From Verrucomicrobiales bacterium (GTDB lineage Bacteria; Verrucomicrobiota; Verrucomicrobiia; Verrucomicrobiales; DEV007): a stretch of 64,000 nucleotides of DNA. The notes under the pieces were generated by a model. It made no database searches. It was not told the origin of the DNA and worked only from the letters and a program-made list of their open reading frames with translations. The stretch's first letter is position 1, and every line of letters begins with the position of its first letter. The stretch is from the NCBI GenBank assembly GCA_029213195.1, contig JARGNI010000023.1, forward strand, positions 1 to 64,000, in the 5' to 3' direction. Below, one piece after another: positions 35,289-43,568 of the stretch. The position numbers were made by a program, and so were the translations under genes.

Positions 35289-35916
35289 GAAAGTGTGGAT
35301 CGGAACTCGGACGTATCGGTTTTCGAGTCGGAGGCTTCGATTGACCTTCCGGCTGATGATAGGTCTTGAGCGTCAGGGGGAACATTCTGCTACGCATCCC
35401 TACGCGAAGGTCTTTGCGGATCTCAAAGTGGAGGTGGGCATCATACATATTGCCCGGCCCTTTGCCAATTGTGCCCACTTGCTGACCGCGCGTAACCTGT
35501 TCGCCTTCTTTAATGAGTCTTGTTTTGAGGTGGGTGTAGAGTGAGTCGACAAACGCAATTTGACCATTCTTTTCCCGGTAGGCATGACGGACAATTACTG
35601 AATGGCCAAAGCCTCCCCCGTAATATTCTGAATAAACGACCACTCCGTGGCCGATGACATAAACGGGGTCTCCTAGATCCGTGTCACCACCTCCATTCCC
35701 ATTCCAATCGTCTCCCGCATGAGCGTAAGGGATCAAGCCGCGTGCCTTGTAGTATCCTTTTCCATCTGGTTTACCCACCGGGTAGTCAAAGCCGTCCGCG
35801 AGTCGAGCTTTGGCATACGGCTGAGCGTCGGTGACTCCTGCAATTCCTAAGCCGAAAAGGCATAGGGCGAAGGTCCGCAAAGTGCGGATTGCTGGTTGGT
35901 TGTTCTGACTTGCCAT
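35272..35916 (-). CDS. Secreted M23 (LytM) family metallopeptidase
   Basis: 214 residues from the ATG at 35914-35916 (minus). A signal peptide (LRTFALCLFGLGIAGVTDA) precedes the enzyme. Zinc site: HAGDDW near residue 66 (H and D) and HLHFEIR near 166. GDPVYVIGHGVVVYSEY and YTHLKTRLIKEGEQVTRGQQVG are typical of the fold. M23 enzymes cut peptidoglycan cross-bridges or act as non-catalytic activators; here the metal ligands look complete. Local GC seems lower than in neighbouring genes. Confidence 0.85.
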   Translation of the reverse strand: MASQNNQPAIRTLRTFALCLFGLGIAGVTDAQPYAKARLADGFDYPVGKPDGKGYYKARGLIPYAHAGDDWNGNGGGDTDLGDPVYVIGHGVVVYSEYYGGGFGHSVIVRHAYREKNGQIAFVDSLYTHLKTRLIKEGEQVTRGQQVGTIGKGPGNMYDAHLHFEIRKDLRVGMRSRMFPLTLKTYHQPEGQSKPPTRKPIRPSSDPHFHEIKP

Positions 35917-36035
35917 CTGCCCGCGGTCCGAGTAGGAGATGAATTTCTCGTTACCTCCAGAACGGGGGCAAGTTCGATTCATTAGGAGCTTTTTTCAGCA
36001 GAGAAACAGACTTGGTTGATCCTGATGTAGCGTTC

Positions 36036-36350
36036 CTATTTCTTCGGGCGCTTGAACCATGAACTCATTTTTTTCACAGCCGCCGGTCCAATGCAGGCTG
36101 CTCCCACCCACCACGTGATTTGCATTCCTACGAAGAGGCTTCCACCGAGGATCGCTTTTTGACCATCGGCGATGGGAAAGAATGGGATCGACAGCATCGT
36201 GAAGAAACAGACTCCTGAAAGGAGAATAAGGAGGACGCCCAAGCGAAAAATCCATCTCTTTGGTTCCTTGGTGTTTTTGTCAGAATCTGGAGGAGGGGAC
36301 TTCAAAACCGGGATCGAACTATACACTTGGAAGGCGAAAAGAGGAGTCAA
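36036..36350 (-). CDS. Small membrane protein, 'transporter suffix' type
   Basis: Up to 104 residues. The start is uncertain: the frame begins with a TTG at 36348-36350, and a GTG eight codons later (36324-36326) is also possible. Two hydrophobic segments (about 35-55 and 66-87) with SIPFFPIADGQKAILGGSLFVGMQITWWVGA match what I know as the transporter suffix domain, a short region found alone or at the end of transporters. 119 nt separate it from the M23 gene. A hand count of 120 bases at 36241-36360 gives 45% GC, low for this window. Confidence 0.6.
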   Translation of the reverse strand: MTPLFAFQVYSSIPVLKSPPPDSDKNTKEPKRWIFRLGVLLILLSGVCFFTMLSIPFFPIADGQKAILGGSLFVGMQITWWVGAACIGPAAVKKMSSWFKRPKK

Positions 36351-36456
36351 ACGGTTGAAGGAGGGCGGAAGCTCCGATTCAGGAATTCGTTTGAATTTGC
36401 GCCGACCCTTCTAGGAAGAGCCGCCGTGGGGCATCGCCTCGGACGGGTTGGAGAGC

Positions 36457-38217
36457 TTAGGGTCTGTCTCGAAACACGATTGCTCCAAAAGGTGCGAGGG
36501 TTGGTCCTGCTTCTTCGGACCGCCAGATCAGGGTCTTCTCTGCGGGCAGGCAAGCCGGGTGCTCGCTCATGTTGAACCAACGACAAAGGTCTCCGGTTTC
36601 CAATGAGAGAATGACCGCCTGTCCGGACTCGATTCGTGTCAGGGATCGGGAAGAGATCTCTCGCAATCCGGGTTCCTCCTTGCGCAACGCGATCAGATCA
36701 CGAACGAGTTGGCGGATGGCTTTGCGCTCGGGGGCTTTCCATGCCCACGACAACTTGCTTTGTTCGAAGGAGGACTCGGCCTGGGGGTCGGGAACTTCTC
36801 CCTGCAAAGCATAGTCCCGCTTTCGGCCTCGCCGGACATTTCGAATCAGTTGGGGATCCGAGAAGGAGCAGAAAAAGAGAAAGGGATTCGTTTCTCCGTA
36901 CTCCTCGCCCATGAAAAGCATGGGCAGGAAAGGGGAGAGAAATTGAAGGCAAATTGCCAGCCTTAGTTTTTGAGAATCGACGAGCGTGGCTATTCGTTCT
37001 CCACAGGCGCGGTTGCCGATGTGATCATGATTCTGGAGGGAGATCACATAGCGGTTCGGCGCCACCGAGTCTGCCTCTCGTCCCCATGGTTCTCCGTAGA
37101 AGTGCGAGTGCTGGCCAGTGAGGTGGAGATTGGAACGCAGGACATTTTCGATCGCATCGAGATCTCCGTAGTCGACATATTTTCCGTGAGCTTCCTCCGT
37201 CATCCAGGCGCTCACGGCATGGTGGAAGTCTTCGTTCCACTCGGCATCGAGTCCGAGTCCGCCATCCGCAAGCGGTGTCACCATGGAGGGATCATTGACG
37301 AGGCTTTCCGCGATGACGAATGCATCACCGCCCCGGGCCTTTGCGGCCTGGTCTGCGACAAGCTTGATCTCCGAGAGGAGATGTCTCTCACTCGAGTCGA
37401 AGATCGCATGGACGGCGTCGAGACGGAGCCCGTCGATGCGGAAATCGTGGATCCACATCGAGACACAATCGAGAATCCAGTCGCGAACTTGAGGAGCAGC
37501 GGGATCGTCAAAACGAAAGGCCTGACCCCACGGGGTAGAGTGACGATTTGTGAAATAAGGGCCGAATTGAGAGAGGTAGTTCCCCTCGGGGCCGAGATGA
37601 TTGAAGACGACATCGAGGATGACCTGGAGACCCTTGTCGTGTGCCGCGTCGACGAATCGCTGGAAAGCCTCCGGGCCTCCATAGGTGTTCTGGGTGGCGT
37701 AGGGATGAACCCCATCGTAACCCCAGTTTCTCTCTCCGGGGAACTGGGACACGGGGAGGACTTCCAAGGTGTTCACCCCGAGTTCGACGAGATCGTCGAG
37801 GCGGGCGATCGCAGCATCGAAGGTTCCTTTCGTGGTGAAGGTTCCGATGTGGAGTTCGTAGAGAATTCGATCCTTCTGCTCGATCGAGGGCGCCGAGCTT
37901 CTCCAGTCGAAACGTTCCGGGAAGTAGACCTCGGAGGGGTCATGAACTCCAGTGGGTTGGTGGAGGGAGCAAGGGTCTGGGAGCGGCGGTCCGCCATCGA
38001 GAGAATACCCGTAGCGGAGACCGTGGCTACCCTCTCCTTCGTGGGTGTGTACTCCTGCATCGTCGCGAAGCATGGTCGATCGTGTCGCTTCTTGATCGTT
38101 CTCAAAAAAGACGATCTCAACCCGATCGGCAAGGGGTGCCCATACTCTCCATTGCATGGATTGTTCCGTGATCGGGCGAGGGCGATAGGACTGGAAGAGA
38201 GGAGGGGCTTCGGACAT
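36457..38217 (-). CDS. treZ: Malto-oligosyltrehalose trehalohydrolase
   Basis: 586 residues from the ATG at 38215-38217 (minus); an upstream frame extension to 38277 adds 20 poor residues. Carbohydrate-binding N-terminus (WRVWAPLADRVEIVFF), then GH13 regions: ILYELHIGTFT, EVLPVSQFPGERNWGYDG, VILDVVFNHLG, catalytic Asp in DGLRLDAVHAI, Glu in FVIAESL and Asp in LQNHDHIGNR. TreZ releases trehalose from maltooligosyl-trehalose made by TreY. No treY or glycogen gene is in the window, so the partner must lie elsewhere. Confidence 0.92.
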   Translation of the reverse strand: MSEAPPLFQSYRPRPITEQSMQWRVWAPLADRVEIVFFENDQEATRSTMLRDDAGVHTHEGEGSHGLRYGYSLDGGPPLPDPCSLHQPTGVHDPSEVYFPERFDWRSSAPSIEQKDRILYELHIGTFTTKGTFDAAIARLDDLVELGVNTLEVLPVSQFPGERNWGYDGVHPYATQNTYGGPEAFQRFVDAAHDKGLQVILDVVFNHLGPEGNYLSQFGPYFTNRHSTPWGQAFRFDDPAAPQVRDWILDCVSMWIHDFRIDGLRLDAVHAIFDSSERHLLSEIKLVADQAAKARGGDAFVIAESLVNDPSMVTPLADGGLGLDAEWNEDFHHAVSAWMTEEAHGKYVDYGDLDAIENVLRSNLHLTGQHSHFYGEPWGREADSVAPNRYVISLQNHDHIGNRACGERIATLVDSQKLRLAICLQFLSPFLPMLFMGEEYGETNPFLFFCSFSDPQLIRNVRRGRKRDYALQGEVPDPQAESSFEQSKLSWAWKAPERKAIRQLVRDLIALRKEEPGLREISSRSLTRIESGQAVILSLETGDLCRWFNMSEHPACLPAEKTLIWRSEEAGPTLAPFGAIVFRDRP

Positions 38218-38266
38218 AATACCGGGTCTGGCTCTTGCGAGAGACAAAGCCTGAATCACGCCAATC

Positions 38267-38530
38267 TCAAACTGCATTCGATCGGAAACTTTCCTGTAGG
38301 AAATCCTTCGCCCATTCGATGTGGCGGAGCTTTATGCCGACCGAATCGTCGAGATGCACCTGAGACAGTCGACCGGCGGAACCTGGAACGAGGTTTTCCG
38401 ATTGGAAGGCGATATCGACTACGGCGGTCTCCTCGAGGGACTTCGTGCAGAAGGAGTCGACCCTCACCTGGTTCTGTAGCAGGCGATCGAGGCCAGCTCT
38501 CCTGCCGATTTGGATGTCGTGGAGGCGCAT
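38267..38530 (-). CDS. Small protein of unknown function upstream of treZ
   Basis: 87 residues. Not recognised. Reads MRLHDIQIGRRAGLDRLL ... ETAVVDIAFQSENLVPG ... IKLRHIEWAKDFLQESF, which looks like real protein, with no signal peptide or membrane segment. It precedes treZ by 49 nt on the same strand. The frame stays open upstream to 38794, antisense to trxA. No clear ribosome-binding site. Confidence 0.45.
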   Translation of the reverse strand: MRLHDIQIGRRAGLDRLLQNQVRVDSFCTKSLEETAVVDIAFQSENLVPGSAGRLSQVHLDDSVGIKLRHIEWAKDFLQESFRSNAV

Positions 38531-38618
38531 CGCAACGGGAGGAAGGAACTTCTTTCCCTTTTTCTGTAAGGAATAACAGACAAATCTGTCTGATAGGGCG
38601 TAACCACTGATACATCCT

Positions 38619-38957
38619 ATGAAACCCATTGAACTAAACTCCGAGAATTTTGACTCCACGATCTCCGGTGCGGAGGTTCCCGTCCTCGTCGATTTCCATG
38701 CTTCCTGGTGCGGTCCCTGCAAGATGCTCAGCCCTGTTATCGAGCAGGTTGCCGAAACACAGGACGGCGAGGCGATCGTCGCGAAAGTCGACATCGACGA
38801 CGCTCGCGATATTGCCCAGCGCTATCGGATTACTTCCGTTCCCAGCCTTGTCGTGTTTCGCAATGGAGAGCCCGTTGCAGGAGCCCGTGGCGTGCAGACC
38901 AAGGCGGCCATCGAGGCGCTGATCGTGCAGGCCAGGCAGCCAGAGGCAGCTGGCTGA
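38619..38957 (+). CDS. trxA: Thioredoxin
   Basis: 112 residues. WCGPC redox site at C31-C34 in DFHASWCGPCKM; cis-Pro in ITSVPSLVVF; ending typical of TrxA. Cytoplasmic disulfide reductase for ribonucleotide reductase and other partners. CAGACA-AATC-TGTCTG (38577-38592) lies just upstream as a small inverted repeat. A strong terminator follows the stop, so it may be monocistronic. Confidence 0.93.
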   Translation: MKPIELNSENFDSTISGAEVPVLVDFHASWCGPCKMLSPVIEQVAETQDGEAIVAKVDIDDARDIAQRYRITSVPSLVVFRNGEPVAGARGVQTKAAIEALIVQARQPEAAG

Positions 38958-38978
38958 TTCGAACTTTTCTCTTGGAGG

Positions 38979-39014
38979 CGACCTCCTGGCTTTCGATGCC
39001 GGGAGGTCGTTTTT
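38979..39014 (+). terminator. Rho-independent terminator after trxA
   Basis: CGACCTCC (38979-38986) and GGAGGTCG (39002-39009) pair perfectly, the stem extends by TGGC/GCCG to about 12 bp, and TTTTT follows (39010-39014). Confidence 0.85.
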
Positions 39015-39071
39015 CTTTGCCCGCGAGGCTGGTTCGAGATAGCACTGAAGAAACGCAATCCTCGTTCATTC

Positions 39072-40553
39072 ATGATGCGAATCTGCTTGGCCGGCCTTCT
39101 TTCCCTGTTCCTCGCCCCGCTTCTTTCCGGTGGTGAGAAGCCGAACATTCTCTTTATCCTGACCGATGATCAGGGGTGGCCGACGCTTGGTTGCTATGGA
39201 AACGAGCGTGTTGAAACTCCTCATCTCGACCGGCTCGCAGCCGAGGGAGTTCGATTTACGGACGCCTACGTGCTCTCGCAGTGCACGCCGACCCGGGCTT
39301 CTCTCCTGACTGGACAACATTCCGCCCGAAATGGGATGTGGCATGTCATTCCCTGGTATGGGACTCCATGGGCTCCGGTGACCGAGGCTCCCTATGTCGA
39401 ATCTCTTCCCTGCGGAAGTTTCACCCTTGCCAAGGGGCTTCAGGATGTCGGCTACGCCACGACCTGTATCGGGAAGTGGCATCTCACTGACAAGGAGAGT
39501 GGGAATTACGTGGCCCTCGATCCTGAAGCGGCGCCTGCATTCGGATTTGACGAAGCTCCGATTCCAGAAAGTTGGCGATATCACCAGGAGGGGGACAAAG
39601 GCGTGGATTGGCTCACCGACAAGGCGCTGGATTTCATTGCCCGGAAAAAGGAGCAGCCCTGGTTTGTCTATCTCTCCCATCACACCATTCACGGTCCCAT
39701 CGTTGCCCCGGAAGAACTGGTTCAGAAATATCGAAATCGTGGTGCCCCGGAAGAAGGTCTTTTCAACGCGCCCTACCTCGCGGCGATCGAAACGCTCGAT
39801 CGAGGCGTTGGTCGTCTCCTCGAAGGTCTCGCCGAACTGGGCGAGGAGGAGGAAACTCTCGTCGTCTTCCTTTCGGACAATGGAGGGGTGGACATTCAGT
39901 ATGATCCTGCCGACTTCAAGGATGGCTCTGGAAAGATCGAGCAGCTTCGGGTCAAGGAACGCCATTTCAGCAACGCCCCGCTGAGGGCAGGCAAGGGGAG
40001 TCCCTACGAAGGAGGGATTCGAGTGCCGGCTCTCGTGAAGTGGACGGGTGTGATACCGCCGGGTCAGGTGGAAGGGACGCCGATTCATGTGACCGATTGG
40101 TTGCCCACTTTGCTGTCAGCGGCGGGAACCCAAGCGCCGGAGAGTTGGCCGGTCGATGGAATCGACCTTGCGCCCCTTCTCCAGGGCGAAGAAATCGAGG
40201 ATCGCCCTTTGTATTTCTATCTCCCCTTGTATGACTTGCGCTGGGGACTTACTCCCTGTGCTGTCGTGAGAGAGGGGCCATGGAAACTCATCGAGTATTT
40301 CGGCGATTGGGTCGACTCGGATGGCGTCTATCATCGAGGCGAGAAACTGGAGTTGTTCCATCTAGTAGGGGACATCGGGGAAAGTGAAAACCTCGCGGAA
40401 ACGCAATCTGAGCGTGCTGCAAAAATGCAAGGTCGACTCCATGCCTGGATGCAATCGTTCCCTGTTCCCATCCCCGGTCACAATCCGCATTTCGACCCGG
40501 CGCGACCGCTCAAGGAGACGAGGGAGAAGCCCGTGTGGTATCCTGCGGAGTAG
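39072..40553 (+). CDS. Secreted sulfatase (FGly type)
   Basis: 493 residues; a second in-frame ATG follows at 39075. Signal peptide to about residue 20. Metal site TDDQG (31-35) and the formylglycine motif CTPTRASLLTG with C71 to be oxidised by a maturase. GKWHL, HGPI and FLSDNGG follow in order. Type I sulfatases strip sulfate esters, in this phylum often from algal polysaccharides. The substrate cannot be told. Between the trxA terminator and a lipoprotein gene. Confidence 0.92.
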   Translation: MMRICLAGLLSLFLAPLLSGGEKPNILFILTDDQGWPTLGCYGNERVETPHLDRLAAEGVRFTDAYVLSQCTPTRASLLTGQHSARNGMWHVIPWYGTPWAPVTEAPYVESLPCGSFTLAKGLQDVGYATTCIGKWHLTDKESGNYVALDPEAAPAFGFDEAPIPESWRYHQEGDKGVDWLTDKALDFIARKKEQPWFVYLSHHTIHGPIVAPEELVQKYRNRGAPEEGLFNAPYLAAIETLDRGVGRLLEGLAELGEEEETLVVFLSDNGGVDIQYDPADFKDGSGKIEQLRVKERHFSNAPLRAGKGSPYEGGIRVPALVKWTGVIPPGQVEGTPIHVTDWLPTLLSAAGTQAPESWPVDGIDLAPLLQGEEIEDRPLYFYLPLYDLRWGLTPCAVVREGPWKLIEYFGDWVDSDGVYHRGEKLELFHLVGDIGESENLAETQSERAAKMQGRLHAWMQSFPVPIPGHNPHFDPARPLKETREKPVWYPAE

Positions 40554-40656
40554 AGGTGGGCAGAAGCCGTGTTGTTCAAGATGAGCGTTGTCGGGTCAAA
40601 GAGGAAGAGGAGGATTGAAATTTGACCTGGCACTGAAGGGTCCGTAAGTTCGGCTC

Positions 40657-41214
40657 ATGAATTCACGCCGTTTCTTCCTGAGCCTTCTCCCTGTCATCCT
40701 GCTGAGCCTGACAGGCTGTGTCGAAATGGAAGATGGTGGACCGGTCGAGTCGCAGGGGTATCAGCTCGGATTCGAGAAAGGTCGTGAAGATGGGCAGGGT
40801 GGAAAGTCTCGCACCCCGGATCGGCATTCGTCGCTCTACTCCGAAGCGGACCGCAGTGAATTCTTTCGGGGATACGAAGATGGCTACACTCTCGGAATCA
40901 AGCCGGGAGCGGATCTGGGGGGAGTGAATGCTCCGGTTGCTTTTGGCCAGCCTCTCGTCGCGATGCCAGGAAAGGGCGAGGTGACGATCAAGGAAGGCAA
41001 CCAGACGATCTCCGTGCTCAAGACGGCTCTGCCGAACATCGAGGAGACAAAGTTCATCGTCGAGCAGGAGCAGATCGTGGTGAAGTCACGGGGCAATCAT
41101 GGCCCCGCTATGGTTGAACTCTTCCAAACTTCGAATGGGGCGGCCCTGGGAGCGGTCAAGGCTTTCGAGATCAAGAACGGTCAGCCTGCGTGGGCGGCTG
41201 GAATGGGAGACTGA
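40657..41214 (+). CDS. Lipoprotein of unknown function
   Basis: 185 residues. Lipobox LTGC with lipidated Cys near residue 21. Contains repeated short G-Y/F-x-x-G-x-E-x-G segments (YQLGFEKGREDG, YEDGYTLG), then a beta-rich C-terminal half. No family recognised. It is separated from the sulfatase gene by 103 nt in which nothing else was seen. Confidence 0.75.
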   Translation: MNSRRFFLSLLPVILLSLTGCVEMEDGGPVESQGYQLGFEKGREDGQGGKSRTPDRHSSLYSEADRSEFFRGYEDGYTLGIKPGADLGGVNAPVAFGQPLVAMPGKGEVTIKEGNQTISVLKTALPNIEETKFIVEQEQIVVKSRGNHGPAMVELFQTSNGAALGAVKAFEIKNGQPAWAAGMGD

Positions 41215-41270
41215 TCGTCTCGACAGTTCGCACCGCGACTATTTTCAGTTGATACCTGGCTGATCTTCGT

Positions 41271-41298
41271 TTAGGTGGCTAGTCCACCTGCCACCTAA
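41271..41298. promoter_or_regulatory. Candidate operator of the GntR regulator
   Basis: TTAGGTGGC (41271-41279) and GCCACCTAA (41290-41298) are a perfect 9-bp inverted repeat. The 10-nt spacer holds a third half-site, CCACCT (41284-41289). It ends eight bases before the GntR ATG, a typical place for autoregulation. The 92-nt gap before the gene should hold the operon promoter. Confidence 0.6.
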
Positions 41299-41306
41299 GT
41301 TGTCGT

Positions 41307-42128
41307 ATGGCTTCTCCTCGTTCCAATCCCTGCCCGCTTCCCCATCGCTCGTTTGCGACGGAGCCGGTGCATCTGCAGTTGGCGGATTTGTGTCGGGAAG
41401 CGATCTTGAAAGGTGGGTTTTCCGCAGGGGATCGGTTTCCGTCGGAACGGGAGCTGGCAGAACGGCACGATGTCAGTCGGGCAACGGCGAACAAGGTGAT
41501 CTCGATTCTGATCGCTGAAGGATTGCTCGAATTGCAGAAAGGAATCGGGACGCGCGTCAGGAAAGGGCGAACGCTTTTCGCTTCTCTCGGCGGTATGGAG
41601 AGTTTCACTGGTCATGCGAGGGAGCAGGGATTGATTCCCGCCACGCGAGTAGAGGTCTTCGAGCGGATTCTGAGCCGGACGGTTCCCCCGGAGGTACAGC
41701 GTGGGTTGGGCTTGCCAAACGAGGTCGAATCCCTGGTTTATCTCGAGCGGATTCGACTCGCGAACGATGTTCCCATGATCCTCGAGCAACGGTGGGTGCG
41801 GGAGGAGTTGGCGCCGGGACTCGAAAGGAATAACGTCGAAGAGTCTTTTTACCGAGTGCTTGAAGAAAAGTTTTCCCTCCCGATGACCGGAGAGAATCAT
41901 TCCATCTCCGCGGTCCTCGTGCAAAAGGACGAGGCGCGCCAGTTTCAAACGAGGATGCCGTTTCCCGCTCTCCTCGTCGAAGGAACTGGCTATGTCCGTG
42001 GCGAGGAACCTCTCTGGTATCAGCGGTTGCTCTATCGAGGAGACCGCTACCAATTGCACAACCGGACTCGTGGTCCCGCCACTTCCGGGATCGAGCTGCG
42101 TCTACAGGAAGACCGAAGATCTGCCTGA
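41307..42128 (+). CDS. GntR/HutC family regulator
   Basis: 273 residues. Winged helix near 20-88: GDRFPSERELAERHDVSRATANK, then LLELQKGIGTRV. Effector-binding UTRA domain from about 105 to 265, with VYLERIRLANDVPMILEQRWV. HutC-type proteins release DNA when a sugar or pathway intermediate binds. It heads a same-strand run of sugar-catabolic genes, the next starting 20 nt later, so it is likely the local repressor, acting at the inverted repeat just upstream. Confidence 0.9.
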   Translation: MASPRSNPCPLPHRSFATEPVHLQLADLCREAILKGGFSAGDRFPSERELAERHDVSRATANKVISILIAEGLLELQKGIGTRVRKGRTLFASLGGMESFTGHAREQGLIPATRVEVFERILSRTVPPEVQRGLGLPNEVESLVYLERIRLANDVPMILEQRWVREELAPGLERNNVEESFYRVLEEKFSLPMTGENHSISAVLVQKDEARQFQTRMPFPALLVEGTGYVRGEEPLWYQRLLYRGDRYQLHNRTRGPATSGIELRLQEDRRSA

Positions 42129-42148
42129 AACCTTTCTCCCCTTTTTTT

Positions 42149-43549
42149 ATGAGAACCATCCCTGTCTATTCTCCCCTCGACGGTCAGCCACTGGAATCGA
42201 TCGAAGTAGCCGATGCTTCTGCCGTCGATATCGCAGTGACTCGCTCCAGGAGCGCCTTTGAGAACTGGTCGCAGACTCCGGTGAAAGAGCGGGTGCAGCC
42301 TCTCTTCCGATTCAAGCAACGGGTCGAAACGGAAATGGATTCCCTTGCTCAACTGGTCAGCGCCGAGAACGGAAAAACCGTCGGGGAAGCGGCCGCAGGC
42401 ATTGCGAAAGGACTGGAAGTGGTGGAGTTCGCGACCGCTCTTCCCGTGATGGGGCAGGGAGGAAAACTCGAGGTCAGCCGTGGGGTCGATTGCTTCACTC
42501 GCTCCTACCCTCTCGGGGTGGTCGGTGGGATCACGCCATTCAACTTTCCGGCGATGGTTCCACTCTGGATGTTTCCAATTGCCCTGGCGACCGGGAACAC
42601 CTTTCTTCTCAAGCCTTCGGAACAGGTTCCCTTGACCTCGGTTCGGATGGCGGAGTTGCTGCTCGAATCCGGATTGCCCGAGGATGTCTTCCAGGTCGTG
42701 CAGGGGGACCGGGAAACCGTCGAAGCATTGATCGATCACCCAGGAATCGCCGCGCTCGGTTTTGTCGGTTCGACTCGGGTGGCCCGACTCGTCTATGAGC
42801 GAGGAATCGGCACCGGGAAGCGAATGCTCTGCCTCGGCGGAGCGAAGAATCATCTCGTTGTTGTACCCGATGCGGATCCGGAGATCACGGCGAAGAATGT
42901 GGTCTCCTCGGCGGTAGGATGTGCCGGGCAGCGTTGCATGGCAGCGAGTGTTCTTATCACGGTTGGAGATTGCTCCGCGGTGATGGAGGCGATCGAGTCC
43001 GAGATGAAGGCGGTGATTCCCGGGGAGAATCTTGGAGCCGTGATCAGTGCGGAAGCGAAGGAGCGAATCGAGGGCTACATTGAACGGGCTGAATCAGCAG
43101 GAGCCAGCATCCTAGTGGATGGCCGTGGCGCTTCAGTGGAAGGAAAGGAGGAGGGCTTTTACGTCGGGCCGACCTTGATCGATGGGGTGGATGTTAGCAG
43201 CGAGTGTGCTTGCGACGAAATTTTCGGACCCGTACTGACCGTGTTGCATGTCGACTCGCTTGACGAAGCACTCGCGATCGAAAACGAGAATCCCTATGGG
43301 AACGCTGCCTCGATCTACACAACCAGTGGAGCAACGGCGCGCTACTTCGAAGATCGGGCCAGCGCAGGAATGATCGGGATCAATATCGGAGTCCCGGTTC
43401 CGAGGGAGCCATTCTCATTCGGAGGATGGAATGAGTCCCGGTTTGGCATCGGGGACATCACGGGAGAAGACGGGATTCGTTTTTGGACTCAGCAAAAGAA
43501 GATCACCCAGAAATGGAGCGCAAGTGCCGCCCAAAACTGGATGAGTTAG
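42149..43549 (+). CDS. CoA-acylating aldehyde dehydrogenase (MmsA/IolA-like)
   Basis: 466 residues. FNFP (131-134), LKPSEQVP, GFVGSTRVA, LGGAKNHLVV (229-238) and the catalytic Cys in GQRCMA (C263). The general-base Glu of ordinary aldehyde dehydrogenases is replaced within GGAKNH, as in methylmalonate-semialdehyde dehydrogenases that make acyl-CoA. Expected reaction: a semialdehyde plus CoA and NAD to acyl-CoA, in the cytoplasm. Probably handles the short-chain product of the aldolase two genes downstream. The actual substrate is unknown. Confidence 0.88.
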   Translation: MRTIPVYSPLDGQPLESIEVADASAVDIAVTRSRSAFENWSQTPVKERVQPLFRFKQRVETEMDSLAQLVSAENGKTVGEAAAGIAKGLEVVEFATALPVMGQGGKLEVSRGVDCFTRSYPLGVVGGITPFNFPAMVPLWMFPIALATGNTFLLKPSEQVPLTSVRMAELLLESGLPEDVFQVVQGDRETVEALIDHPGIAALGFVGSTRVARLVYERGIGTGKRMLCLGGAKNHLVVVPDADPEITAKNVVSSAVGCAGQRCMAASVLITVGDCSAVMEAIESEMKAVIPGENLGAVISAEAKERIEGYIERAESAGASILVDGRGASVEGKEEGFYVGPTLIDGVDVSSECACDEIFGPVLTVLHVDSLDEALAIENENPYGNAASIYTTSGATARYFEDRASAGMIGINIGVPVPREPFSFGGWNESRFGIGDITGEDGIRFWTQQKKITQKWSASAAQNWMS

Positions 43550-43568
43550 AGCAAATCGACACTCGAAT

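Noticed and set aside
36970-38610. 546-codon plus-strand frame
   Set aside because: Antisense to treZ, which has all GH13 catalytic regions.
41215-41306. The GntR inverted repeat as a terminator of the lipoprotein gene
   Set aside because: There is no T tract, and the third half-site and position next to the regulator ATG fit an operator better.
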